36,571 nt of DNA from Candidatus Kuenenia stuttgartensis. Lineage in GTDB: Bacteria > Planctomycetota > Planctomycetia > Pirellulales > UBA1268. The stretch lies in NCBI GenBank assembly GCA_943332855.1, contig CALQRA010000018.1, positions 1 through 36,571 on the forward strand. Direction: 5' to 3'. The notes beneath the pieces were generated by a model, which ran no database searches, had not been told where the DNA came from, and saw only the letters and a list, made by a program, of their open reading frames with translations. Numbering within the stretch: position 1 is the first letter of the stretch; every line of letters starts with the position of its first letter. Shown here in pieces: positions 8,304 to 16,747 of the stretch. A program made the position numbers and the translations under genes.

Positions 8304-9337
8304 TGTCTGACATCCTCACGTCGCCCCGCGCGTCGCGGTTCGGCAGGACCACCGGCTTCCGGCTCCGCGGGGTCGGGCATGCCGTTCCGGACGAAGTCGT
8401 CACCAACGAGGACCTCGCCCGGCTCGGCTGTGATGCACAGTGGATCCTCGAACGGACCGGGATCCGCGAACGGCGGCACGCGCCGGCGTCGATGGCCACC
8501 AGCGATCTCGCCACGGCGGCGGGGCGCGACCTGTTCCGCAACAGCGGCGTTTCCCCGGCGGACGTCGATCTCCTCGTCCTCGGCACGTTCACCCCCGACA
8601 TGTCGATCCCGTCGACTGCCTGCATCGTCCAGGAGGGGCTCGGCATCGTGGCACCGGCGATGGATGTGACGGCAGCCTGTGCGGGATTCGTCTACGCCCT
8701 GATCACGGCCGCACAGTTTGTCGCCACCGGAGCCAGCCGCCACGCACTGGTGATCGGTGCCGACACCAACTCCCGCGTCGTCGATCCCGACGACGTCAAG
8801 ACCTGGCCGTTGTTCGGGGACGGCGCGGGGGCGGTGCTCCTGGAGCGGATCGAGGATCCTGCCGCGGGCGAACAGCACGGGCTCCTCTCCTTCGCGCTCG
8901 GGGCCGATGGCCGCGGTGCCGGCCTCCTCATCTGCCCGATGAGCGGCTCACGCCAACCGGTGAGCGCCGAGGGTTTGGCCCGGCGCGAGCAGTTCATGCG
9001 GATGGACGGCCGGGCCGTCTTCAAGTGGGCCATCCGCCTGGCCGAGGAGAATCTCCGCGCCGTGGTCGATTCCGCCGGCCTCACGCTCGACGACATCGAT
9101 TGCTTCGTCCTCCATCAGGCGAATCTGCGGATCATCGAGGCAACGCGGCAGGCCCTCGGCGTGCCGGCCGATCGGTTTGCCGTCAACATCGACCGCTACG
9201 GCAACACCTCGAGCGGGTCGATTCCGCTGGCGATCGACGAAGCCTGGCGCGAGGGGCGCGTCGGGCCCGGCAGCACGATTGCCGTGTGCGGGTTCGGCGG
9301 TGGCCTCGCTTGGGGGAGCGCCGTGTGGCGGCTGTGA
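8303..9337 (+). CDS. fabH: 3-oxoacyl-ACP synthase III (FabH-type)
   Basis: Condensing enzyme of the thiolase fold, normally joining an acyl-CoA starter to malonyl-ACP. Taking ATG 8303 (344 residues), the catalytic triad is complete: Cys126 in TAACAGFVYAL, His271 in VLHQANLRI and Asn301 in DRYGNTSSGS. The C-terminal GFGGGLAWGS loop is also typical. Length is near the usual 320-340. The start shares its A with the upstream DUF4340 stop (TGATG), so the two are probably translationally coupled; GTG 8300 is a less likely alternative. Sitting at the end of a membrane ABC cluster rather than with other fab genes, it may be a paralogue making a special lipid instead of the housekeeping FabH. Confidence 0.9.
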   Translation: MSDILTSPRASRFGRTTGFRLRGVGHAVPDEVVTNEDLARLGCDAQWILERTGIRERRHAPASMATSDLATAAGRDLFRNSGVSPADVDLLVLGTFTPDMSIPSTACIVQEGLGIVAPAMDVTAACAGFVYALITAAQFVATGASRHALVIGADTNSRVVDPDDVKTWPLFGDGAGAVLLERIEDPAAGEQHGLLSFALGADGRGAGLLICPMSGSRQPVSAEGLARREQFMRMDGRAVFKWAIRLAEENLRAVVDSAGLTLDDIDCFVLHQANLRIIEATRQALGVPADRFAVNIDRYGNTSSGSIPLAIDEAWREGRVGPGSTIAVCGFGGGLAWGSAVWRL

Positions 9338-9345
9338 CAGCCGCC
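9327..9345 (+). terminator. Hairpin centred on the fabH stop codon
   Basis: GGCGGCTG (9327-9334) and CAGCCGCC (9338-9345) form a perfect 8-bp stem whose 3-nt loop is the TGA stop codon itself. A run of C follows instead of T. It may end or attenuate the ABC/fabH transcript before pepF. Confidence 0.4.
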
Positions 9346-9404
9346 CCCCCCGCGTCCGGCCCATGATCTCGTCCCCCCGTTTCCCCAGAAAGGATTCCCC
9401 CCGA

Positions 9405-11222
9405 ATGGACTGCAGCGATACCGACGGCGCTCTCAAGGCCCGCAGAGACATCCCGGTGGGGGATACCTGGGATCTCGGGAGCTTGTTCGCCTCCGACGGG
9501 GCGTGGGAAGAGGCTCTGGCGGCCTGGGAGGGGATGATCCCCCGATTCGTGGCCTTCGCCGGCACGCTCGGCCGTTCGCCGGAAGATCTCGCTAGCTGCC
9601 TCGCCTACGACATCGAGGTCGACCGGGTGGGAGACCGGCTTGGCACCTACGCGCATCTGCGGGCCAGCGAGGATCAGGCCGCTCCGGAGCCGCAGAGGAT
9701 GGTGGGGCGATTCCAGCATGTCGCCACGTCGTTGGCGGAGAAGACGAGCTTTCTCCGGCCCGAGATCCTCGGCATCGATCCGGCGACGCTCGCCGCCTGG
9801 CTCGACCTGCCGATCCTGACGCCCCACTCCATCGGCCTCGAGCGGCTCGTTCGCACCCGTCCGCACGTCCTTTCGGAACGGGAGGAAAAACTGCTCGCCA
9901 TGCAGGGGACATTCGCCGGGACCGCCGCCAAGGTCTTTCGGCAGCTCACCGACGCCGACATGAAGTTCGGCTCGGTTGTGGACGGCAGGGGGAGATCGTC
10001 GGAGCTCTCCAACGCCACCTTCACGACGTTTCTCCTCGATGCCGATCGGGGCGTGCGCCGGACCGCCTTCCACCAGCTCTACGACGAGTACGCCGCCCAC
10101 GCCAACACGCTCGCCGCTGCCCTCTCCGGCTCGGTGGAGCGGGATGTCTACGCCGCCCGGGTGCGCCACCATCCCACCGCCGTCGGCGCCGCGCTGTTCA
10201 ACGACAACATCCCGGTGGTGGTGTACGACCAGCTCGTGGCCGCCGTCCGCGCGCATCTCCCCGCCGTTCACCGCTACTACGATCTTCGCCGCCGTCTCCT
10301 CGGCCTCGATGAGATCCACCATTACGATTGCTACGTCCCCCTCGCCCAGGATGTGCCCCTGCAGCACACCTGGGACGAGGCGGTGGGGCTTGTCGTCGGT
10401 GCCCTCGAGCCCCTCGGTGCCGAGTATCGCCGCCGCCTCGAGGCGGGCTTAAGGGGGCGGTGGTGCGACCGCTACCCGAACGCCGGCAAGCAGTCCGGGG
10501 CCTTCAGCTCCGGCACCTATGATTCCGATCCCTACATCCTCATGAACTTCCAGGAGGAGGGGATCGAGCACGTGTTCACGCTCGCCCACGAGGCGGGGCA
10601 TTCGATGCACACGCGGCTCTCGGCGGAGGCTCAGCCCTACCAGCTCGCCGGCTACACGATCTTCGTCGCCGAGGTGGCGAGCACGTTCAACGAGCAGCTC
10701 CTCGCCCGGGCGCTCCTTGCCAGGGCGCGGACCCCGCGCGAGCGGGCGGCGATCCTCGCCCGGGAGATCGACGGCATCCGGGCCACGATCGTCAGACAGA
10801 CGATGTTCGCCGAGTTCGAGCGGCTGACACACGCCTCGGCCGAAGCCGGCCAGCCGCTGACGCTCGAGCACATCCGCGGTCTCTACCGGGGACTGCTCGA
10901 TGCCTATTTCGGACCCCGGTTCGTCATCGACGACCAGCTCGAACTGGAGTGCCTGCGGATCCCCCACTTCTACAGCCCGTTCTACGTCTACAAGTACGCC
11001 ACCGGATTGTCGGCCGCGATCGCCCTCGCCGAACGGGTGGCCGGCGGTGGCCAAGCGGAGCTCGACGCCTACCTGGGGTTCCTCCGCGGCGGCTGTTCGC
11101 GGTGGTCGCTCGAACTGCTCCGTGATGCGGGCGTCGATCTTGAGCGGCCGGAGCCGGTGGCCACGGCGCTGACGAGGTTCGCCTCCCTCGTCGACGAGTT
11201 GGAGGCGACGCTCCCCGATTGA
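9405..11222 (+). CDS. pepF: M3 family oligoendopeptidase (PepF-like)
   Basis: Cytoplasmic zinc metallopeptidase that degrades oligopeptides. Using ATG 9405 the protein has 605 residues, the usual PepF length. This start has AGAAAGGA (9387-9394) 10 nt upstream and avoids the long overlap with fabH that earlier in-frame starts would require. The zinc site is HEAGH at residues 395-399, and Glu423 in AEVASTFNE is the likely third ligand. Other family features are SGAFSSGTYDSDPYILMNF just before the zinc site and IPHFYSPFYVYKYATG near the C terminus. ATG 9363 is an alternative start. No signal peptide is visible. Confidence 0.92.
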   Translation: MDCSDTDGALKARRDIPVGDTWDLGSLFASDGAWEEALAAWEGMIPRFVAFAGTLGRSPEDLASCLAYDIEVDRVGDRLGTYAHLRASEDQAAPEPQRMVGRFQHVATSLAEKTSFLRPEILGIDPATLAAWLDLPILTPHSIGLERLVRTRPHVLSEREEKLLAMQGTFAGTAAKVFRQLTDADMKFGSVVDGRGRSSELSNATFTTFLLDADRGVRRTAFHQLYDEYAAHANTLAAALSGSVERDVYAARVRHHPTAVGAALFNDNIPVVVYDQLVAAVRAHLPAVHRYYDLRRRLLGLDEIHHYDCYVPLAQDVPLQHTWDEAVGLVVGALEPLGAEYRRRLEAGLRGRWCDRYPNAGKQSGAFSSGTYDSDPYILMNFQEEGIEHVFTLAHEAGHSMHTRLSAEAQPYQLAGYTIFVAEVASTFNEQLLARALLARARTPRERAAILAREIDGIRATIVRQTMFAEFERLTHASAEAGQPLTLEHIRGLYRGLLDAYFGPRFVIDDQLELECLRIPHFYSPFYVYKYATGLSAAIALAERVAGGGQAELDAYLGFLRGGCSRWSLELLRDAGVDLERPEPVATALTRFASLVDELEATLPD

Positions 11223-11249
11223 GTGGCTGACCGGCGTGCGTGGTACACT
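11219..11249 (+). promoter_or_regulatory. Possible promoter upstream of the ATP-grasp/alpha-E gene
   Basis: TTGAGT (11219-11224) and TACACT (11244-11249) are separated by 19 nt, slightly longer than ideal. The -10 lies 28 nt before ATG 11278. Visual call; it would let the ATP-grasp/alpha-E and der genes be transcribed independently of pepF. Confidence 0.28.
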
Positions 11250-11277
11250 CGGGCTCATTCCGGAGTCTCTGCCGCCG

Positions 11278-13866
11278 ATGCCCCACCCCGAAACCGAGCC
11301 CCTCGGGCCGGTCGATCCGTTCGCGTCGTACCGCGTTCCAGCCGGCTCACACGACGAGTTCGCCTCGGCAGGCGAGCCCCGCCCCCACTGGCGGCGGCTG
11401 GCATCGATTCTCCGGCAGTGGGATCCAGCGGAGCTGTCCGAGCGCTGGGAGCAGGCGCGGCGGCTGATCCGCGACAACGGCGTCACCTACAACATCCACG
11501 AGGATGCCCAGGGGGGGCAGCGTCCGTGGGTCCTCGATCCGATCCCGTTGGTCATCGCGGCGGACGATTGGCGGGGAATCGAAGCGGGGATCAGCCAACG
11601 CCTGCGGGTCCTCGACGCCCTCCTTGCCGATCTCTACGGCCCGCAGCATCTCCTGAAAGAACGGGTGGTGCCCGCCGAGCTCGTCCTCGGCCATCCGGCG
11701 TTCCTCCGCTGTTGCCACGGCATTCGTTTGCCGGGAGGGCGTCATCTCCATCTCCACGCCTCCGTGCTCGCCCGCCACGGCGACGGTCGTTGGCACGTGC
11801 TCGGCGATCGCACCGGCGTGCCGCACGGGCTCGGCTACGCGCTCGAGAACCGGCTCGTCGTCTCGCGACTCCTCCCGGCGGCGTTCCACGAGTCACACGT
11901 GGAGCGATTGGCCCCCTTCTTCATCGGTCTGCGGTCGATGCTCCGGGCGCTCGACACCGGGCGGGACGTCCCGCGGATCGCGCTGTTCAGCCCCGGGCCG
12001 TCGAGCCCGACCTGGTTCGAGGATGCCTACCTCGCCCGCTACCTGGGGCTGCAACTGGTCGAGGGGGGCGATCTCGCCGTTCGCGAGGACCGGGCCTGCC
12101 TGAAAACACTCGGCGGGCTCGTGCCGATCGACGTCCTCCTCCGCCGCGTCTTCGATCGTGAATGCGATCCGCTCGAGTTGGACAGCGGCGCTCTGGCCGG
12201 CACCCCGGGGCTCGTGCAGGCGGTGCGCGGTGGCCGCGTGGCGCTGGCCAATCCGCTCGGCAGCGCGCTGGTGGAGTCGCCCGGGTTTATGGGCTACATC
12301 CCCGCCGTCGCCCGTCGTCTCCTCGGCGAGGAGTTGCTCCTTCCGTCGCCGCAGTCGTGGTGGTGCGGCCGCCCCGACGGGCTCTCCCATGTTCTTGCCC
12401 GGCTCGACGACCTTGTCATCGAACCGGTCGTCTCGATTCCGGGGGGGCCGAAGCGCTACGTGCCGAAGCTCATCGATGCCGCGGGGCGCGAGGCGCTGGT
12501 GAACCGCATCCGGGCCCGCCCCGGCGACTGGGTGGGGCGGGAGATCGTCGAGCGGTCGGTCGCCCCCTGCTGGGATGGCGGCCGGGTGGTGGCGGCGCCG
12601 GTCGTCCTCCGGCTGTTCTCGGCAGCGACCCCCGAGGGACCGATCGTGATGCCGGGGGGATTGGCGCGGCTCACGCTCCGTGGGGGCGGAGCGGGGGAAC
12701 TGGCGATGGACTCCGGGCAGGGATCGAAGGATGTCTGGGTCCTTTCCCCGGGGCCGGTGCAACCGGTTTCCCTCCTTCCGCCGCCCGGTCAACCCGTCCC
12801 CCTGCGGCGCAGCGGCACCGACCTTCCCAGCCGTGTCGCCGACCATCTCCATTGGCTCGGTCGCCATGTCGAGCGTGCGGAGTCGGCGGCGCGCCTGCTG
12901 CGGACCGTGTCGGCGCGGGTCGCCTCCGAGAGCACGCTCGAGAGTGCCGCGGCGGTCGCCCGCCTCCTCGCCACGCTCGCCGAGCCCCCCGTCGTCCGCC
13001 CCGAGTGGCAGGAGCCGGGTCGGCCGGAGACGCCGGCGGAGATCGCCGCCGAGGTGCAGTCGCTGGTGTTCGACGAATCGCGCCCGACGAGCGTCGCGGC
13101 CTCGATCCGGGCGATGTGGCAGATGGCCAGTGTCGTCCGCGACAGGATCTCGATCGATTCCTGGAAGATCCTCTCCCGTCTTCGCCGCGACGGGCTGGCC
13201 GACGTCCGCGCTGGGGCTGGCGGGACACCGGTCGTGCTCGTTCATGACAGCGACGTGCTCTCCTTCCTCGACATGCTGATCCTCGATTTCTCCGCCTTCG
13301 CCGGCCTCGGCACCGAGAGCATGACGCGCGGTCCGGGCTGGCGTTTCCTCGACATGGGGCGCCGCCTCGAACGGGCCACCGGCATGGTGCACCTCCTCCG
13401 GAGCACCATCGTGACGGCGCGGGCCGACGAGCAGCGGATCGACGAGATGCTCCTCGAGATCGCCGACAGTTCGATGACCTACCGCAACCGCTACCTCGGC
13501 ACCCTCCAAGCTGCCCCGCTGGTCGACCTCCTCCTCACCGACGAGACAAATCCCCGCAGCGTCGGCTTCCAGATGGCGGCGCTCGAGGCCCATGTCGGTG
13601 CCCTCCCCCGCGACAGCGGCTCGCCGGTCCTCGCCGACGATCAGCGGGCGGCGATGGCGGCTACGGGGCTGCTCCGTCTCGCCGATGTCTCGGCCCTGGT
13701 CGTCCCCGATTCGGACGGCGCCCGCGGGCAGCTCGACCGGCTGTTGGTGCGGCTCGACAGCCATCTCCGCGATCTGTCGGTCGCGATTACCCACCGTTAC
13801 CTTGTCCACGCCATGCCGCGCCGGCGTCTCGGCGACCTGATGGAGTCGAGTGATGCCAGCGAATGA
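11278..13866 (+). CDS. Circularly permuted ATP-grasp / alpha-E fusion protein
   Basis: A fusion of about 862 residues. The N-terminal half (about 60-480) matches the circularly permuted ATP-grasp family (DUF404/DUF407 type, COG2308), with NIHEDAQGGQRPWVLDPIPL, LFSPGPSSPTWFEDAYLA, ANPLGSALVESPGFMGYIP and an SPQSWWCG segment. The C-terminal half (from about residue 520) begins HLHWLGRHVERAESAARLLR, the hallmark of the all-helical alpha-E domain (DUF403, COG2307). In many bacteria these are separate adjacent genes linked to transglutaminase-like proteins and predicted to form or modify peptide bonds; the substrate is not known. No transglutaminase or DUF2126 partner is nearby. ATG 11278 is preferred (GGAG at 11262-11265) over GTG 11236. 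It overlaps der by 14 nt. Confidence 0.88.
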   Translation: MPHPETEPLGPVDPFASYRVPAGSHDEFASAGEPRPHWRRLASILRQWDPAELSERWEQARRLIRDNGVTYNIHEDAQGGQRPWVLDPIPLVIAADDWRGIEAGISQRLRVLDALLADLYGPQHLLKERVVPAELVLGHPAFLRCCHGIRLPGGRHLHLHASVLARHGDGRWHVLGDRTGVPHGLGYALENRLVVSRLLPAAFHESHVERLAPFFIGLRSMLRALDTGRDVPRIALFSPGPSSPTWFEDAYLARYLGLQLVEGGDLAVREDRACLKTLGGLVPIDVLLRRVFDRECDPLELDSGALAGTPGLVQAVRGGRVALANPLGSALVESPGFMGYIPAVARRLLGEELLLPSPQSWWCGRPDGLSHVLARLDDLVIEPVVSIPGGPKRYVPKLIDAAGREALVNRIRARPGDWVGREIVERSVAPCWDGGRVVAAPVVLRLFSAATPEGPIVMPGGLARLTLRGGGAGELAMDSGQGSKDVWVLSPGPVQPVSLLPPPGQPVPLRRSGTDLPSRVADHLHWLGRHVERAESAARLLRTVSARVASESTLESAAAVARLLATLAEPPVVRPEWQEPGRPETPAEIAAEVQSLVFDESRPTSVAASIRAMWQMASVVRDRISIDSWKILSRLRRDGLADVRAGAGGTPVVLVHDSDVLSFLDMLILDFSAFAGLGTESMTRGPGWRFLDMGRRLERATGMVHLLRSTIVTARADEQRIDEMLLEIADSSMTYRNRYLGTLQAAPLVDLLLTDETNPRSVGFQMAALEAHVGALPRDSGSPVLADDQRAAMAATGLLRLADVSALVVPDSDGARGQLDRLLVRLDSHLRDLSVAITHRYLVHAMPRRRLGDLMESSDASE

Positions 13867-15208
13867 AGTCATCCCCCAAGTGATCGTGGTCGGCCGGCCG
13901 AACGTGGGGAAGTCGAGCCTGTTCAATTGGCTGATCGAGAAGCGGATCGCCATCGAGGACCCGACCGCCGGCGTCACCCGTGACCGGCTCGTCCAGCGGG
14001 TGAGCCTCGAGGACCGGGTCTTTGACCTCGTCGACACTGGCGGCATGGGGTTCGACGATCCCGATGGGCTCACCACCCAGATCGATGCCCAGATCACCTC
14101 CGGGCTGACGACGGCGGCGCTGATCGTGTTCGTCGTCGAGGTGCGCAGCGGCCTCCTCCCCGCCGATCGTGATGTCGCCCGGCGGGTGCGGTCCACCGGT
14201 GCGCCGGTGTTGCTCGTGGCCAACAAGGCCGACGATGCGAAGTATGACCTCCTCGCCCATGATTTCGACGCGCTCGGCTTCGGCCCGCCGCTGGTGGTCA
14301 GCGTCCGGCAGAACCGCAACCGCGCCGAACTGATCGAGGAGATCGTCGCGCATCTCCCCGAGGCCTGGCCCGAGGAGGCCGAGGGGGCGGGCTTGCCGGA
14401 GATGAAGCTGGCGATCGTGGGGCGCCGCAACGTGGGAAAAAGCACCTTCACCAACGCGCTGGCGCACGAGGATCGCGTGATCACCAGCCCCATTGCCGGC
14501 ACCACGCGCGACAGCATCGACGTCCGCTTCGAGGTCGACGGCCACTCGTTCCTGGCCATCGACACGCCGGGCCTGCGGCGGACGAAGAGCCGGAAGACGG
14601 ACCTCGACTTCTATTCCACCCACCGCGCCGAACGGAGCATCCGGCGGGCCGACGTCGTGCTCCTGTTCCTCGACGCCTCCGAGCCGATCGGGCGAGTCGA
14701 CAAGCAACTCGTCGACACGATCCTCGAGGAGGCCAAGCCGGTCGTGTTCGTGATCAACAAATGGGATCTTTATGCCGGCGAGGTGGATCGGAAGGAATGG
14801 GACGACTACCTCCGCGAGACCTTCCGCTCGATGCCCTGGGCCCCGGTCGAGTTCACCACGGCCACGTCGGGGCGGAACGTGAAAGCGGTCGTCGACACCG
14901 CGCAGCGGTTGTTCCGACAGAGCAGCACCCGGATCCAGACCGCGAAGCTCAACACCGCCATCCGCACCGCCGTCGAAACCAATCGGCCCCCCGCTGATCC
15001 CCGCGGTCGTCCGGTCCGGATCTATTACGCCACCCAGGTCGAGGTCAATCCGCCGACGATCGTCCTCTCCACGAGCGACCCCCGCGGCATCACCGAGCCC
15101 TACAAGCGGTACCTCGTCAACGCGCTCCGGCAGACCACCTTCCTGAAAGAGGTGCCGATCCGCCTCTTCATCCGCGGCCGTGGCTCGGATGCGGCCGCGG
15201 AAGAGTGA
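13853..15208 (+). CDS. der: Ribosome-assembly GTPase Der (EngA)
   Basis: Essential two-domain GTPase for 50S subunit maturation; 451 residues. Domain 1 has G1 GRPNVGKS (residues 14-21), DTGG and NKAD. Domain 2 has G1 GRRNVGKS (190-197), a TTRDS switch, DTPG and NKWD. The KH-like C-terminal domain includes PVRIYYATQVEVNPPTIVL and ends RLFIRGRGSD. ATG 13853 is taken because GGAG (13842-13845) lies 7 nt upstream; GTG 13850 directly precedes it. The gene starts inside the end of the ATP-grasp/alpha-E gene (14-nt overlap), so its translation is probably coupled to that gene. Confidence 0.96.
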   Translation: MPANEVIPQVIVVGRPNVGKSSLFNWLIEKRIAIEDPTAGVTRDRLVQRVSLEDRVFDLVDTGGMGFDDPDGLTTQIDAQITSGLTTAALIVFVVEVRSGLLPADRDVARRVRSTGAPVLLVANKADDAKYDLLAHDFDALGFGPPLVVSVRQNRNRAELIEEIVAHLPEAWPEEAEGAGLPEMKLAIVGRRNVGKSTFTNALAHEDRVITSPIAGTTRDSIDVRFEVDGHSFLAIDTPGLRRTKSRKTDLDFYSTHRAERSIRRADVVLLFLDASEPIGRVDKQLVDTILEEAKPVVFVINKWDLYAGEVDRKEWDDYLRETFRSMPWAPVEFTTATSGRNVKAVVDTAQRLFRQSSTRIQTAKLNTAIRTAVETNRPPADPRGRPVRIYYATQVEVNPPTIVLSTSDPRGITEPYKRYLVNALRQTTFLKEVPIRLFIRGRGSDAAAEE

Positions 15209-15297
15209 CCCTGGCCCCCGTTTCCCCGCTGCCGTCGGCAGGGTATCCTTGCAGATCGTCTTTGGTTGCTTCCCCCCCGGTCAGGAGTTCCCCTGCG

Positions 15298-16608
15298 ATG
15301 AGCGCACCCGTCCGCCCAGGCACCCCCACGAGCACCTTCTCCCGCCGCGACGCCCTCAAGGTCGCTGGAGCGATCGGTGGCACCCTCGCCGCAGTGCCGG
15401 TCGTGCACGGGCAAAACCCGTCGAGCGACGTCATCCGCATCGGCCTCATCGGCGCCGGCGGCCGTGGCACTGGTGCCCTCCAGCAGTCCCTCTCGGTGCC
15501 GGGGTCGAACGTCAAGCTGACCGCGATCGGCGATGCCTTCGGCGACCGCATCGACGGTGCCCTGCGGGCCGTCGAGGAGATGAAGGACAAGATCGAATGC
15601 CCCGAGAATCGGCGCTTCCAGGGGATCGATGCCTACAAGCAGGTGCTCGAGCACTGTGACATGGTCATCCTCGCGACGCCCCCCGGCTTCCGGCCGTTCC
15701 ACTTCCAGGAAGCGGTGAAGGCGGGGAAGCACGTCTTCATGGAGAAGCCGGTGTGCGTCGACAGCTTTGGCGCCCAGGTCTGCCTGACGGCGGCGAAGAT
15801 GGCCGACGAGAAGAAGCTCAAGGTGGTCGTCGGCCTCCAGCGCCGCTACGAAAACCGCTACCGCGAGACGGTGAAGCGGATCCGCGAGGGGCTCGCCGGC
15901 GACATCATCGGCGGGCAGGTCTACTGGAACGGCGGCGGCATCTGGTACCGCAACCGCCAGCCGAACCAGACGGAGATGCAGTTCCAGGTCAACAACTGGT
16001 ACCACTTCAACTGGCTCTCTGGCGACCACGTCTGCGAGCAGCACGTCCACAACATCGACGTCGCCAACTGGTTTCTCGACGGCGTGCCGGAGTCGGCCTA
16101 CGGCACCGGTGGCAAGCAGAATCGGGTGCCGGGCCAGCCGAGTGAGATCTATGACCACCACTGCGTCAACTTCGTCTATCCGGGCGGGGTGCGGGTCGCC
16201 AGCCAGTGCCGACAGTTCCCCGGCGGCGACGGTCGGGTAGACGAGTACTTCCAGGGGACCAAGGCCCAGGTGCGGATCGGCGAGATCGCCGATTACACCG
16301 GCAAGGTGCTGTGGAAGTACCAGGGGGAGAATCCGAATCCCTACCAGGTGGAGCACGACGAGCTCCAAGCGGCGATCCGCAACGACACGCCGCTCAACAA
16401 CGCCTACTACGGCGCGACGTCGAGCTTCTCGGCCTGTCTGGCCCGGTATGCCACCTACTCCGGCAAGGAAGTGAGCTTCAAGGAAATGATGGAGCGCAGT
16501 ATCCGCACGATGCCGGAGAACATGTCCTGGGACGCCGAGCCGCCCGTCATGCCCGACAAGGATGGCAACTACAAGATTCCGATGCCGGCCGACTACAAGC
16601 TCGCCTGA
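15298..16608 (+). CDS. Tat-exported Gfo/Idh/MocA family oxidoreductase
   Basis: NAD(P)-dependent sugar-type oxidoreductase of 436 residues with a twin-arginine signal: SRRDALKVAGAIGGTLAAV at about residues 15-33, followed by VVHGQ. The Rossmann motif is IGLIGAGGRGTGAL, and the catalytic Lys lies in MEKPVCVD. The second domain includes GGQVYWNGGGIWYRNRQPN and CEQHVHNIDVANWFLDGVP, typical of the large planctomycete paralogue group of exported Gfo/Idh/MocA proteins. ATG 15298 has AGGAG (15283-15287) 10 nt upstream and places the Tat motif correctly. Substrate cannot be told; carbohydrate oxidation in the periplasm is likely. It appears to stand alone, with a strong hairpin just downstream. Confidence 0.92.
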   Translation: MSAPVRPGTPTSTFSRRDALKVAGAIGGTLAAVPVVHGQNPSSDVIRIGLIGAGGRGTGALQQSLSVPGSNVKLTAIGDAFGDRIDGALRAVEEMKDKIECPENRRFQGIDAYKQVLEHCDMVILATPPGFRPFHFQEAVKAGKHVFMEKPVCVDSFGAQVCLTAAKMADEKKLKVVVGLQRRYENRYRETVKRIREGLAGDIIGGQVYWNGGGIWYRNRQPNQTEMQFQVNNWYHFNWLSGDHVCEQHVHNIDVANWFLDGVPESAYGTGGKQNRVPGQPSEIYDHHCVNFVYPGGVRVASQCRQFPGGDGRVDEYFQGTKAQVRIGEIADYTGKVLWKYQGENPNPYQVEHDELQAAIRNDTPLNNAYYGATSSFSACLARYATYSGKEVSFKEMMERSIRTMPENMSWDAEPPVMPDKDGNYKIPMPADYKLA

Positions 16609-16661
16609 CCGGCGATCGGCCAGCGGCCGCAAGTCCCCTGGGACGGGCCATCATGATCGAC

Positions 16662-16695
16662 GAGCGACCGCCGGGGTAAGCCCCGGCGGTCGCTC
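16662..16695 (+). terminator. Strong intrinsic-type terminator hairpin
   Basis: GAGCGACCGCCGGGG (16662-16676) and CCCCGGCGGTCGCTC (16681-16695) are perfect 15-bp complements with a TAAG loop, followed by TGTTCCTG. The stem is very stable although the U-tract is short and interrupted. It lies 53 nt after the oxidoreductase stop and separates it from ald. Confidence 0.85.
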
Positions 16696-16747
16696 TGTTC
16701 CTGCCTCGCCCCCCCGCCACGGTTCCTCCCCTCCCGGAGCCCCACCC

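Noticed and set aside
11893..14707. Long minus-strand frames opposite the ATP-grasp/alpha-E gene and der
   Set aside because: No motifs are present, and the plus-strand products are unmistakable, including two GTPase domains.
15229..15241. CTGCCG-T-CGGCAG inverted repeat before the Gfo/Idh/MocA gene
   Set aside because: The 1-nt centre cannot form a normal hairpin, and no regulator gene is adjacent. It could be an operator, but chance is as likely in this composition.
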